Source of the DNA: an uncultured Sutterella sp.
GTDB lineage: Bacteria > Pseudomonadota > Gammaproteobacteria > Burkholderiales > Burkholderiaceae_F
NCBI GenBank assembly: GCA_900538905.1
Contig: UPZS01000004.1
Span: 1-64,000 of the forward strand
Direction of reading: 5' to 3'
Length of the DNA stretch: 64,000 nt
Shown here piece after piece: positions 54,058 to 61,655 of the stretch. Numbering within the stretch: the stretch's first letter is position 1; the number at the start of each line of letters is the position of its first letter. Both the position numbers and the translations under genes were made by a program. The notes beneath the pieces were generated by a model, which saw nothing but the letters and a program-made list of their open reading frames with translations, was not told the DNA's origin and searched no databases.

Positions 54058-54078
54058 TTGTTGGGGAGACAACAAACA
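54058..54078 (+). promoter_or_regulatory. Hairpin presenting the ribosome-binding site
   Basis: TTGTTG (54058-54063) pairs with CAACAA (54070-54075) around a GGGAGA loop, which is the Shine-Dalgarno. The ATG follows two bases later. Confidence 0.5.
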
Positions 54079-55484
54079 TGAAAAAGATTCTTATCGCAAC
54101 CGCAGTCGCTGCCGCCTTCGGCATGGCCAACGCTGCCGAACAGGCTGACATTGTCGTGATCGGTGCAGGCGGTGCCGGTATGGCTGCTGCCGTTCAGGCG
54201 CACGACAACGGCGTCAAGAAGGTTGTGATCATCGAAAAGATGCCGATGGTCGGCGGTAACACGATCCGCGCTACCGGCGGTATCAACGCTGCTGAAACGC
54301 CGCAGCAGGCAAAGCTCGGCATTAAGGACAGCATCGAACAGATGTACAAGGACACGATGAAGGGCGGCCACAACCGCAACAATCCTGAACTCGTGAAGGT
54401 TCTGTGCGAAAACTCCAACGATGCTGTTCAGTGGCTGATCAAGCTCGGCGGTAACTTCAACGACGTCGGCTTTATGGGCGGCGCCACCAACAAGCGTTGC
54501 CACCGTCCGACGGGCGGCGCCGCTGTTGGTCCTGAAGTTGTCAAGACGCTCTATAACGCTGTTGAAGCCCGCAAGATTGATCTGCGCACGGACTCTCAGG
54601 TTGTCGACCTGATTGTCAAGAACGGTGCTGTGGCCGGCGTCAAGGTTAAGGACGAAGACGGCAAGGTCTACGAAATCGACTCCAAGGCTGTTGTGAACGC
54701 AGCAGGCGGCTTTGCCGGCAACAACGCTATGGTTTCCAAGATCATTCCGCGTCTGAAGGGCTTTGCCACGACGAACCATCCGGGTGCCACGGGCGACGGC
54801 CTGCTGCTCTCCGAAAAGGTCAAGGCTGCCTTTGTTGACATGGACCAGATCCAGACCCACCCGACTGTTGTTGAAACGACCGGCGTGATGGTGACCGAAG
54901 CCGTCCGTGGCAACGGTGCTGTGCTGATCAACAAGGAAGGCAAGCGCTTCTTCGACGAACTCAACACGCGTGATGCCGTGTCGGCCGCTATCCTGAAGCA
55001 GACCACCGGCCACGCCTACATGTTCTTTGACGATGACGTTCGCAAGTCTCTGAAGGCTATCGAAGGCTACATTAAGATGCCGGGTATGGTCATCCAGGGC
55101 AAGGATCTCGACGAAGTGGCCAAGAACATGGGTGTTCCGGCTGCTAACCTGAAGGCAACGATGGCTCAGTACGCCAAGGATCAGGCTGCTGGCAAGGATA
55201 GCTGCTGCGGCCGCACCAAGATGGAACGTCCGCTCAACAAGGCTCCGTACTATGCTATTCTCGTCACCCCGGCTGTGCACCACACCATGGGCGGCGTGAA
55301 GATCAACACGAAGGCTGAAGTGATCAATGTCGACGGCAAGGTGATTCCGGGTTACTTCGCAGCCGGTGAAGTGACCGGTGGTGTTCACGGCGGCAACCGC
55401 CTCGGCGGCAATGCTCAGGCTGACATCATTGTGTTCGGCCGCATCGCTGGCAACAGCGCTTCCGCTTACGCCAAGGCGCACTAA
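54078..55484 (+). CDS. Periplasmic FAD-dependent fumarate-reductase-like flavoprotein
   Basis: The 468-residue secreted protein has a signal peptide (cleavage after GMANA). It matches the FAD and capping domains of flavocytochrome c but has no haem or FMN domain fused. ADIVVIGAGGAGMAAAVQAH (23-42) binds FAD. Residues equivalent to those that bind and protonate fumarate in Shewanella FccA are kept: H261 (QTHPT), T273, R298 (NTRD), H402 (VHHTMGG) and R441 (GGNRLGGN). Because H261 and T273 are kept, fumarate or a similar dicarboxylate is more likely than urocanate. Codon use is strongly biased, suggesting high expression. The FMN-binding protein downstream is the likely electron donor. Confidence 0.9.
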   Translation: MKKILIATAVAAAFGMANAAEQADIVVIGAGGAGMAAAVQAHDNGVKKVVIIEKMPMVGGNTIRATGGINAAETPQQAKLGIKDSIEQMYKDTMKGGHNRNNPELVKVLCENSNDAVQWLIKLGGNFNDVGFMGGATNKRCHRPTGGAAVGPEVVKTLYNAVEARKIDLRTDSQVVDLIVKNGAVAGVKVKDEDGKVYEIDSKAVVNAAGGFAGNNAMVSKIIPRLKGFATTNHPGATGDGLLLSEKVKAAFVDMDQIQTHPTVVETTGVMVTEAVRGNGAVLINKEGKRFFDELNTRDAVSAAILKQTTGHAYMFFDDDVRKSLKAIEGYIKMPGMVIQGKDLDEVAKNMGVPAANLKATMAQYAKDQAAGKDSCCGRTKMERPLNKAPYYAILVTPAVHHTMGGVKINTKAEVINVDGKVIPGYFAAGEVTGGVHGGNRLGGNAQADIIVFGRIAGNSASAYAKAH

Positions 55485-55523
55485 CCTTTTAACTTTGTAA
55501 GAACCAAGAGGAGTTCATAACCA

Positions 55524-55856
55524 ATGATCAAGCAATTGATTGTTGCTGCATCTGCCGCTCTGCTGTGTGCAGGTGCTCAGGCCGCTTCCTACAAGGACGG
55601 CACCTATACCGGTGAAGGCACCGGTAACGCCAGCAAGATCCAGGTGGAAGTCGTTGTTGCCGGTGGCAAGATCACTTCCGTGAAGGTTGTCAAGCATGGC
55701 GAAACCGAAATGCTGCTCAATGCCGCTCAGAAGAAGTTGTCCAAGGCAATCATCAAGAAGAACGGTACGGAAGGTGTCGCTGCTGTAACGGGCGCGTCCA
55801 ATTCCTCCAAGGGCATCATCGAAGCTGTGAACAAGGCGCTCGAATCCGCCAAGTAA
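55524..55856 (+). CDS. Secreted small FMN-binding-domain electron carrier
   Basis: The 110-residue protein has a signal peptide (cleavage after AGAQA) and a single FMN_bind domain. The flavinylation motif is VTGAS-NSS (88-95), with S92 as predicted covalent FMN site through a phosphoester. The consensus aspartate three residues before the T/S of this motif is alanine (A86), which is unusual. It lies 39 bases after the flavoprotein and has AGAGGAG as Shine-Dalgarno. ApbE downstream would attach the FMN. Role: shuttle of electrons to the FAD reductase. Confidence 0.88.
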   Translation: MIKQLIVAASAALLCAGAQAASYKDGTYTGEGTGNASKIQVEVVVAGGKITSVKVVKHGETEMLLNAAQKKLSKAIIKKNGTEGVAAVTGASNSSKGIIEAVNKALESAK

Positions 55857-55876
55857 TCGGTTCGATTGCGTGATGC

Positions 55877-55918
55877 GAAAAAGGCTCGGAGTGGGGAAAT
55901 CCCGCACCGGGCCTTTTC
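55877..55918 (+). terminator. Terminator after the FMN-binding protein gene
   Basis: AAAAGGC...CGG pairs with CCGGGCCTTTT with an inner GTGGGG...CCCGCAC stem; TTTT lies at the end of the second arm. Readthrough to apbE may still occur. Confidence 0.65.
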
Positions 55919-55965
55919 CATATATAGTGCGCATACTTTGCAACCAATTTTGATTGATTTGAAGG

Positions 55966-57054
55966 ATGTCCGCTTTGATTGATACGACTTTTCGATTTTG
56001 TATGCGTGCTCGTGCGGTCTTGTTAGCTGTCGCTCTGTCCAGTGCGCTGAATGCCCCCGTTTCGGCGGCCGATCCTCACGAAACGCTCTACGAAACGCAG
56101 TACCAGGGGCTGGCGATGGGAACGCTGATCACCGCTCGTCTGATTTCTCCGGATGACAAAGCGGTGCAAAAGCTCGATGACTTTCTGTCGGATCGCATTG
56201 ATGCCTATGAGACGCTTTTTACGGTGCACCGTGAGGGGCCGCTTTACGAGGTGAACAAACGCTCGGGTCAATGGGTTGATGTCGACTGCCGCATTGCCGA
56301 GCTGACGGAAAAAGCCAAGACAATTGCCGAGGCTTCCGACAGAGCGTTTGAACCCACGATCGGCACTTTGGTCAATGTGTGGAAAATCGGCTTCGGCGGC
56401 AATCAGGTTCCTGAGCGCCGTGACATTGAGGCGGCTCTTGAAAAGGTCGACTACACCAAGATCGAAACCAAGCGGGAAAACAATGTCTGCCGTATGCGAA
56501 TCGGCAAAGGGCAGAGCATTGATTTGGGCGCTATCGCCAAAGGTTGGATCGGAACGGCGCTTACTCAGGACTTAAAGGCGGTCGGTGCCACCAATGTGCT
56601 TCTTGATCTGGGCGGCAATGTAGCTTTGCTCGGCAAGTCTCCTGCCGGACGCCCTTGGAATGTCGGCATCCAGCGCCCCGACAAAGAACGGGGTCAAATT
56701 TTTGCCGTCGTCAAAGCCTTTGACGAATCGGTGATCACCTCGGGTGCGTATGAGCGCAAAATTGAGAAGGACGGCAAGTCTTATGGGCACATTTTGAGTC
56801 CTGAGACGGGGATGCCTGTTGCCACCGACATTGCCAGCGTCACGATTGTCGACAAGGATGGCGCACGGGCCGACGGCTGGTGCACGGCGCTTTTTGCGAT
56901 GGGCGTTGAAAAAGCCGTCAAGAAGATGGCCGAACAAAAGGATTTGGGCGTATTTATTTTGGACGCCGACCTGAAGCGTGCATGGGTGAGCAAGTGCATT
57001 GCCGATCGCCTCAAAGTGCAGGATCCGCAGGTGAAACTCACAATTGTGGAATAA
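55966..57054 (+). CDS. apbE: FAD:protein FMN transferase ApbE
   Basis: The 362-residue periplasmic enzyme splits FAD and attaches FMN to Thr/Ser of target proteins. A signal peptide (RARAVLLAVALSSALNAPVSA) is followed by MGTLITARL, FEPTIGTLVNVWKIGF, SIDLGAIAKGWIG, LLDLGGN, YGHILSPETGMPV and DGWCTALFAMG, all typical of ApbE. The obvious target is the FMN-binding protein encoded just upstream. The ATG at 55966 lies inside AAGGA, so a TTG at 55975 (nine bases later) may be the real start. Confidence 0.93.
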   Translation: MSALIDTTFRFCMRARAVLLAVALSSALNAPVSAADPHETLYETQYQGLAMGTLITARLISPDDKAVQKLDDFLSDRIDAYETLFTVHREGPLYEVNKRSGQWVDVDCRIAELTEKAKTIAEASDRAFEPTIGTLVNVWKIGFGGNQVPERRDIEAALEKVDYTKIETKRENNVCRMRIGKGQSIDLGAIAKGWIGTALTQDLKAVGATNVLLDLGGNVALLGKSPAGRPWNVGIQRPDKERGQIFAVVKAFDESVITSGAYERKIEKDGKSYGHILSPETGMPVATDIASVTIVDKDGARADGWCTALFAMGVEKAVKKMAEQKDLGVFILDADLKRAWVSKCIADRLKVQDPQVKLTIVE

Positions 57055-57102
57055 GACACAATACTAAATTTTCAGTTTCGTGATTCGCGCGTAGCAACAT
57101 GG

Positions 57103-57131
57103 TTGACACAAGCGCGCGACCTAGTTAAATT
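57103..57131 (+). promoter_or_regulatory. Sigma70 promoter of the amidohydrolase operon
   Basis: Perfect TTGACA (57103-57108), 17-base spacer and TAAATT (57126-57131). An imperfect palindrome, CTAGTTAAATTAACCTAG (57121-57138), covers the -10 box and could be an operator. Confidence 0.75.
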
Positions 57132-57221
57132 AACCTAGATTTGCAGGCGCGCAGCGCCGCTGTCTGAGCTCGATGGTGACAGACAACGGATGCTCGTGCC
57201 TTTTCGCTAGGAGAACCCTTC

Positions 57222-58217
57222 ATGTCTTTTGATGAAAACGCGCCGCGAACCGTACGCGATATGATCGAGCCGGCAATTAAGAAGGCCGGCGGTTGGGTGA
57301 ACACGCACGCTCACGCAGACCGTGCGTTTACGTTGTCTCCCGAAATTCTCGAGATGCGCCGCACGCACTCTTTGCAGCAGAAGTGGGATGCACTGGATCG
57401 TTTAAAGAGCGAATCGACGGAAGAAGATTTCTATCGGCGTTTTTCCATGTTCTTTGAACTGATGATCGAGCAGGGCTGCACGGCCTGTGCTACGTTCGTG
57501 GACATTGATCCGCAGACTGAAGATCGCGCCATCAGGGCCGGCCTTCGCGCTCGTGAGCACTACGCCGATCAGATCACGGTAAAGTTTGCCAACCAGACTC
57601 TCAAGGGTGTGATTGATCCTGAAGCGCGTAAATGGTTTGATATCGGCGCCGAGATGGTGGATATCATCGGCGGATTGCCCAAACGCGATGAGCGCGACTT
57701 CGGTCGTGCGGCCGAAGCCTTTGACATTCTGCTTGGGACCGCTAAAGCGCAGAATAAGATGGTGCATGTGCACGTCGATCAGTTCAATCTCTCCAGCGAA
57801 TACGAAACCGAAATGCTTGCGCACAAGGCGATCGAACATGATATGCGCGGTCGTGTGGTTGCCATTCACGGAATTTCGATCGGTGCGCACTCCCGCATGT
57901 ATCGTCAGCGTCTCTACACGCTTCTCAAGGAAGCCGGTGTGATGATGGTCTGCTGCCCGACGGCCTGGATTGACACGGCCCGTACGGAAATGATCGGTCC
58001 GATGCACAACTCTATGACGCCCGTTGATGAACTTGTTCCCGCCGGCGTTACGGTGGCGCTTGGTACCGACAACGTGTGCGACGCCATGGTCCCGTGGAGT
58101 GCGGGCGATATGTGGCATGAACTGCAGTTGCTTGCCACTGGCTGCCGCTTCGATGATTTCGAACAGCTTGTCAATATCGCCACTGTCAACGGCCGCAAGG
58201 TTCTCGGCATTGAGTAA
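57222..58217 (+). CDS. Cytosine-deaminase-like amidohydrolase
   Basis: The 331-residue protein belongs to the metal-dependent amidohydrolase superfamily. NTHAHADRAF (about 27-36) supplies the first metal histidines, then HVHVDQF, AIHGIS and GTDNVCD, which hold the other ligands including the catalytic aspartate. The pattern is closest to cytosine deaminase and s-triazine hydrolases. It heads an operon with an orotate phosphoribosyltransferase, so a pyrimidine or related cyclic amide is a plausible substrate. The Shine-Dalgarno AGGAGAA precedes the ATG. Confidence 0.82.
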   Translation: MSFDENAPRTVRDMIEPAIKKAGGWVNTHAHADRAFTLSPEILEMRRTHSLQQKWDALDRLKSESTEEDFYRRFSMFFELMIEQGCTACATFVDIDPQTEDRAIRAGLRAREHYADQITVKFANQTLKGVIDPEARKWFDIGAEMVDIIGGLPKRDERDFGRAAEAFDILLGTAKAQNKMVHVHVDQFNLSSEYETEMLAHKAIEHDMRGRVVAIHGISIGAHSRMYRQRLYTLLKEAGVMMVCCPTAWIDTARTEMIGPMHNSMTPVDELVPAGVTVALGTDNVCDAMVPWSAGDMWHELQLLATGCRFDDFEQLVNIATVNGRKVLGIE

Positions 58218-58231
58218 AAGGGGAAAGCATC

Positions 58232-58921
58232 ATGAAATTTAAGCCCAGCTACACCAGCAGCATTGCCGAAGACATCATGGCTGAGCGCCTGATTCGTGCG
58301 CAGGCGGTGGAATTTCTGGCAGATGCGCCGATGCGCTTGAAATCCGGCCTGATTTCGCCTGTGTACGTCGACAACCGCAAACTTTTCTCGCATCCGGAAG
58401 CTTGGCGCGATATCGTCGAAACGATGGCAAGTCGCGTTGAAGAATACGATCTGGAATTCGATATTGTCGCGGGCGTCGAAGCCGCCGGTTCCATGCATGC
58501 CGCAGCACTTGCCTATCGTCTCGGTTTGCCCGCCATCATGGTGCGCCAGAAGGCCAAGACCTACGGCAACCACTCCCGCATTGAAGGCGGTGATGTCAAG
58601 GGTATGCGCGTTTTGCTTCTGGAAGATCACATCTCAACCGGCTTGAGCTGCCTTGACGCTATCCGTGCCTTGCGCGGGGAAGGTGCACAGGTGACGCAGG
58701 TGATGTCGATTACCAATTACGCGATTCCCGAAACGCAGCGACTCTTTAAGCAGGAAGGCATCGACACCTACGACGTGATCGCCTTTGAAAAGGTGGTACG
58801 AAAGGCCAAGGAAATGGGTGTGATTGATGACGAGCACGAAAAGTTGGTTCTCGAATGGTTGCAGACGCCCTGGACGTGGGCTGCTATGCATGGCGTTGTG
58901 GCGAGCGCCATCGAAAACTGA
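58232..58921 (+). CDS. pyrE: Orotate phosphoribosyltransferase
   Basis: The 229-residue type I phosphoribosyltransferase joins orotate to PRPP. GLISPVYVDNRKLFSHP, VAGVEAAGSMHAAALA, MVRQKAKTYGNHSRIEG and the PRPP motif VLLLEDHISTG are present; the motif has EDH where ED(V/L) or DDV is common. A C-terminal extension (about 190-229) goes beyond many PyrE proteins. Its place behind an amidohydrolase suggests salvage rather than only de novo synthesis. It overlaps the radical SAM gene by one base (TGATG). Confidence 0.85.
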   Translation: MKFKPSYTSSIAEDIMAERLIRAQAVEFLADAPMRLKSGLISPVYVDNRKLFSHPEAWRDIVETMASRVEEYDLEFDIVAGVEAAGSMHAAALAYRLGLPAIMVRQKAKTYGNHSRIEGGDVKGMRVLLLEDHISTGLSCLDAIRALRGEGAQVTQVMSITNYAIPETQRLFKQEGIDTYDVIAFEKVVRKAKEMGVIDDEHEKLVLEWLQTPWTWAAMHGVVASAIEN

Positions 58922-59697
58922 TGAGTACCGTCATTTATCCCGGGCCCGTTTTCGGGCCCGTTCGCAGTCGGCGTCTGGGTAAGAGCCTGGGAGTCAACTT
59001 GTCGCCAGCAGACGGCAAGATCTGCAGCTTTGACTGTATTTACTGTGAATGCGGTCTCAATGACGAGCGTCGTCCCAAACTCAAAATGCCCTCGCGCGAG
59101 GCTGTGCGCGAAGCGCTTGAGGCGCGGCTTATTGCGATGAGTGAAGCTGACGATCTGCCCGAAGCGATTACGTATTCGGGTAACGGCGAACCGACCTCGC
59201 ACCCGGAATTTCTCAATATCGTACGCGATACGCTGGCGTTGCGAGACAAATACTGCCCGCAAGCCAAGGTGTGTCTGCTCACCAACGCCACGCACCTGAA
59301 CCGCGACGATGTCTTTGAGGCCGTTCGTCTGATTGATCGCCCGTGTCTGAAACTCGATACGGTCGATGCTGATTACATTCGGTTGGTGGATCGGCCCAAC
59401 GCGCGTTACGACGTCAAAGAGGTGATCGAACGCATCAAGGCTCTCCGTGGCCGTTGTGTTGTTCAGACGATGTTCATGCAAGGTTCCTTTGCCGGGCAAA
59501 GCGTCGACAACACGACTGAAAAGTATGTGGGACCATGGCTCGAGGCTTTGTCGCAGATCCGTCCTGAGGGGGTCGACATCTACACCCTGGCACGTGAAAC
59601 GCCGGTGGTGGGCCTCAAAAAGGCTCCCGTCGAAACGCTTGCGCAAATCGCCGCACGTGTAGAGAGTCTTGGTATCAGTGCGCATTGGTATGGCTGA
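58921..59697 (+). CDS. Radical SAM protein (COG0731-like)
   Basis: The 258-residue protein has the cluster motif C-x3-C-x2-C in GKICSFDCIYCECG and the SAM-binding YSGNGEPTSHPEF. It resembles the Fe-S oxidoreductases grouped as COG0731, some of which are annotated as tRNA wyosine-forming, but wyosine is not expected in bacteria. The function is unknown. It is translationally coupled to pyrE and ends with a terminator. Confidence 0.82.
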   Translation: MSTVIYPGPVFGPVRSRRLGKSLGVNLSPADGKICSFDCIYCECGLNDERRPKLKMPSREAVREALEARLIAMSEADDLPEAITYSGNGEPTSHPEFLNIVRDTLALRDKYCPQAKVCLLTNATHLNRDDVFEAVRLIDRPCLKLDTVDADYIRLVDRPNARYDVKEVIERIKALRGRCVVQTMFMQGSFAGQSVDNTTEKYVGPWLEALSQIRPEGVDIYTLARETPVVGLKKAPVETLAQIAARVESLGISAHWYG

Positions 59698-59702
59698 GGG
59701 AG

Positions 59703-59761
59703 GCCGGCTTGTCGGAATCGTTTTTTAGAAAAAACGGTGCTTTGACGGAGCCGGCTTTTTT
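59703..59761 (+). terminator. Terminator of the amidohydrolase-pyrE-radical SAM operon
   Basis: GCCGGC (59703-59708) pairs with GCCGGC (59750-59755) around an inner CGTTTTTT/AAAAAACG hairpin, followed by six T. Confidence 0.75.
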
Positions 59762-59888
59762 GTTGTCTCTTTTGACGACGCCATAGGCGATAATTGCGAC
59801 ACAGTCTTTTGTAAAAATTGCGCCGTCCTTTCGGGGAAAACTTTGCCGGGACGAACAAGCGCGCCCAACTTTTAAGGAGTCCTAGGAC

Positions 59889-61154
59889 ATGTTTCGCCAC
59901 TCCAACACCATCGCAGTTTGCGACAGCGAAGTCTGGAAATTTATTCAGGCCGAGTCGGATCGTCAGGAACAGCACATTGAGCTGATTGCGAGCGAAAACT
60001 ACACGTCTCCGGCAGTGATGCAGGCTCAAGGTTCGCTTTTGACGAACAAGTACGCCGAAGGTTATCCGGGAAAGCGCTATTACGGCGGCTGCCAGTATGT
60101 TGACGAGGTGGAGCGTATTGCCATTGAACGCGCCAAGAAGCTCTTTTGCGAGCCGGCAGGCGTTGAGATGGCCGTCAATGTCCAGCCGCACTCCGGCGCT
60201 CAGGCCAACGAAGCTGTTCTTTTCGGACTTTTGAATCCGGGCGATACCGTGATGGGAATGAGTCTGGCCGATGGCGGTCACCTGACTCACGGCATGCATC
60301 TGAACTTTTCCGGCCGTTATTTCAACATTGTGAGTTACGGCGTTCGCGATGACACCGAGGCTATTGACTATGACGAAGTCGAGCGTCTTGCCAAGGAACA
60401 TCAGCCCAAGCTGATCATTGCCGGAGCTTCGGCTTATTCGCTGCATATTGACTTCAAGCGCTTTGCGGATATCGCGCACTCGGTGGGTGCCATTTTGATG
60501 ACCGACATCGCGCACTACGCGGGTCTTGTGGCCGCGGGTGTTTATCCGAGTCCGTTCGGGTACGCCGACGTGGTGACTACGACGACGCACAAAAGTTTGC
60601 GCGGCCCGCGCGGCGGCATTATTTTCTGCCGCCCCGATCTTGAAAAGAAGATCAACTCGGCTGTGTTCCCGGGCACGCAGGGCGGCCCGCTCATGCATGT
60701 GATTGCGGGCAAGGCGGTGGCGCTTGGTGAAGCACTGAAGCCTGAATTCAAGGCATACGGTCAGCAAGTGATCAAGAATGCCGAAGTTCTAGCCAAGACG
60801 CTTATGGAACGTGGTCTTCGAATTGTTTCGGGCGGCACGCAAAGCCACGTGATGCTCGTTGATCTTCGTCCGATGAATTTGACCGGAAAGGCTGCCGAAG
60901 CGCTTTTGGGAGCGGCGCACATCACCGTTAACAAGAACGCGATTCACAACGATCCTCAAACGCCGTTTGTAACCTCGGGCATTCGGCTGGGCACACCTGC
61001 CATGACCACGCGAGGCTTTAAGGAAGAAGAAACGCGCAAGGTGGGTAATCTTATCGCCGACCTGTTGTCAGCTCCTGAGGACGCGCAGGTGCTCGAGCGC
61101 GTGCGTACCGAAGTCGATCAGCTCACGGCAATGTTCCCCGTCTATCGACCCTAA
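59889..61154 (+). CDS. glyA: Serine hydroxymethyltransferase
   Basis: The 421-residue PLP enzyme converts serine and tetrahydrofolate to glycine and methylene-tetrahydrofolate. The PLP lysine is in [32 protein letters not shown] and [14 protein letters not shown] are typical. AAGGAG nine bases before the ATG sets the start. The order glyA-nrdR-ribD-ribE is common in betaproteobacteria. I saw no glycine or folate riboswitch in the 128-base leader. Confidence 0.98.
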   Translation: MFRHSNTIAVCDSEVWKFIQAESDRQEQHIELIASENYTSPAVMQAQGSLLTNKYAEGYPGKRYYGGCQYVDEVERIAIERAKKLFCEPAGVEMAVNVQPHSGAQANEAVLFGLLNPGDTVMGMSLADGGHLTHGMHLNFSGRYFNIVSYGVRDDTEAIDYDEVERLAKEHQPKLIIAGASAYSLHIDFKRFADIAHSVGAILMTDIAHYAGLVAAGVYPSPFGYADVVTTTTHKSLRGPRGGIIFCRPDLEKKINSAVFPGTQGGPLMHVIAGKAVALGEALKPEFKAYGQQVIKNAEVLAKTLMERGLRIVSGGTQSHVMLVDLRPMNLTGKAAEALLGAAHITVNKNAIHNDPQTPFVTSGIRLGTPAMTTRGFKEEETRKVGNLIADLLSAPEDAQVLERVRTEVDQLTAMFPVYRP

Positions 61155-61187
61155 GCTGTTTTCGGGCGTTTTCCAGGAGTTTTCAAG

Positions 61188-61655
61188 ATGCGTTGCCCGT
61201 TTTGCAAGTCTAAGGACACGGCGGTGGTGGACTCTCGCGCAAGCGAAGATGGTTTCTCTATTCGTCGTCGGCGTCAGTGCAGCCATTGCGGCAAGCGTTT
61301 CACAACGTTTGAGCGTGTGGAAATCAATATGCCGGCCATCATCAAGCGAACCGGCGTGCGCCGCGAATACGATCGCGACAAGGTTCGCGGATCTATGCGT
61401 CTTGCTCTGCGCAAGCGTTTGGTGAGCGACGAGCAGATTGAGGGAGCCATTACGCTCATCGAGCAGCGTCTTCGCAGTCTTGGCGAGCGGGAGGTCAAAA
61501 GCGAAAAGGTGGGCGAATTTGTGCTTGAGGAACTTAAGCGGCTCGACAAGGTCGCCTATGTTCGTTTTGCGAGCGTCTACTTCAATGTGGAAGACCCTGA
61601 AGCTTTCAAGCGATTGATGCGTGATATGGAAATCGACAAAAACGAAGCAAAATGA
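61188..61655 (+). CDS. nrdR: Transcriptional repressor NrdR
   Basis: The 155-residue zinc-ribbon and ATP-cone protein represses ribonucleotide reductase genes. The ribbon is MRCPFCKSKDT...CSHCGKRFTTFERVE; the ATP-cone follows (VIKRTGVRREYDRDKVRGSM-like). It lies 33 bases after glyA and overlaps ribD by four bases (ATGA). Confidence 0.97.
   Translation: MRCPFCKSKDTAVVDSRASEDGFSIRRRRQCSHCGKRFTTFERVEINMPAIIKRTGVRREYDRDKVRGSMRLALRKRLVSDEQIEGAITLIEQRLRSLGEREVKSEKVGEFVLEELKRLDKVAYVRFASVYFNVEDPEAFKRLMRDMEIDKNEAK

Larger units (their letters stand above)
53750..54077 (+). other. 328-base leader of the fumarate-reductase-like operon
   Basis: There is no gene here. It holds the glnS terminator, a TATAAT box at 53938 without a proper -35, and three further dyads: 53884-53902, 53965-53997 (TTTTTGCGC with GCGCAAAAA) and 54032-54051. 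A small hairpin around the Shine-Dalgarno completes it. The density of inverted repeats suggests regulation at DNA or RNA level. Confidence 0.55.

Noticed and set aside
59762..59888. Glycine or tetrahydrofolate riboswitch before glyA
   Set aside because: The leader lacks recognisable conserved cores of either class.
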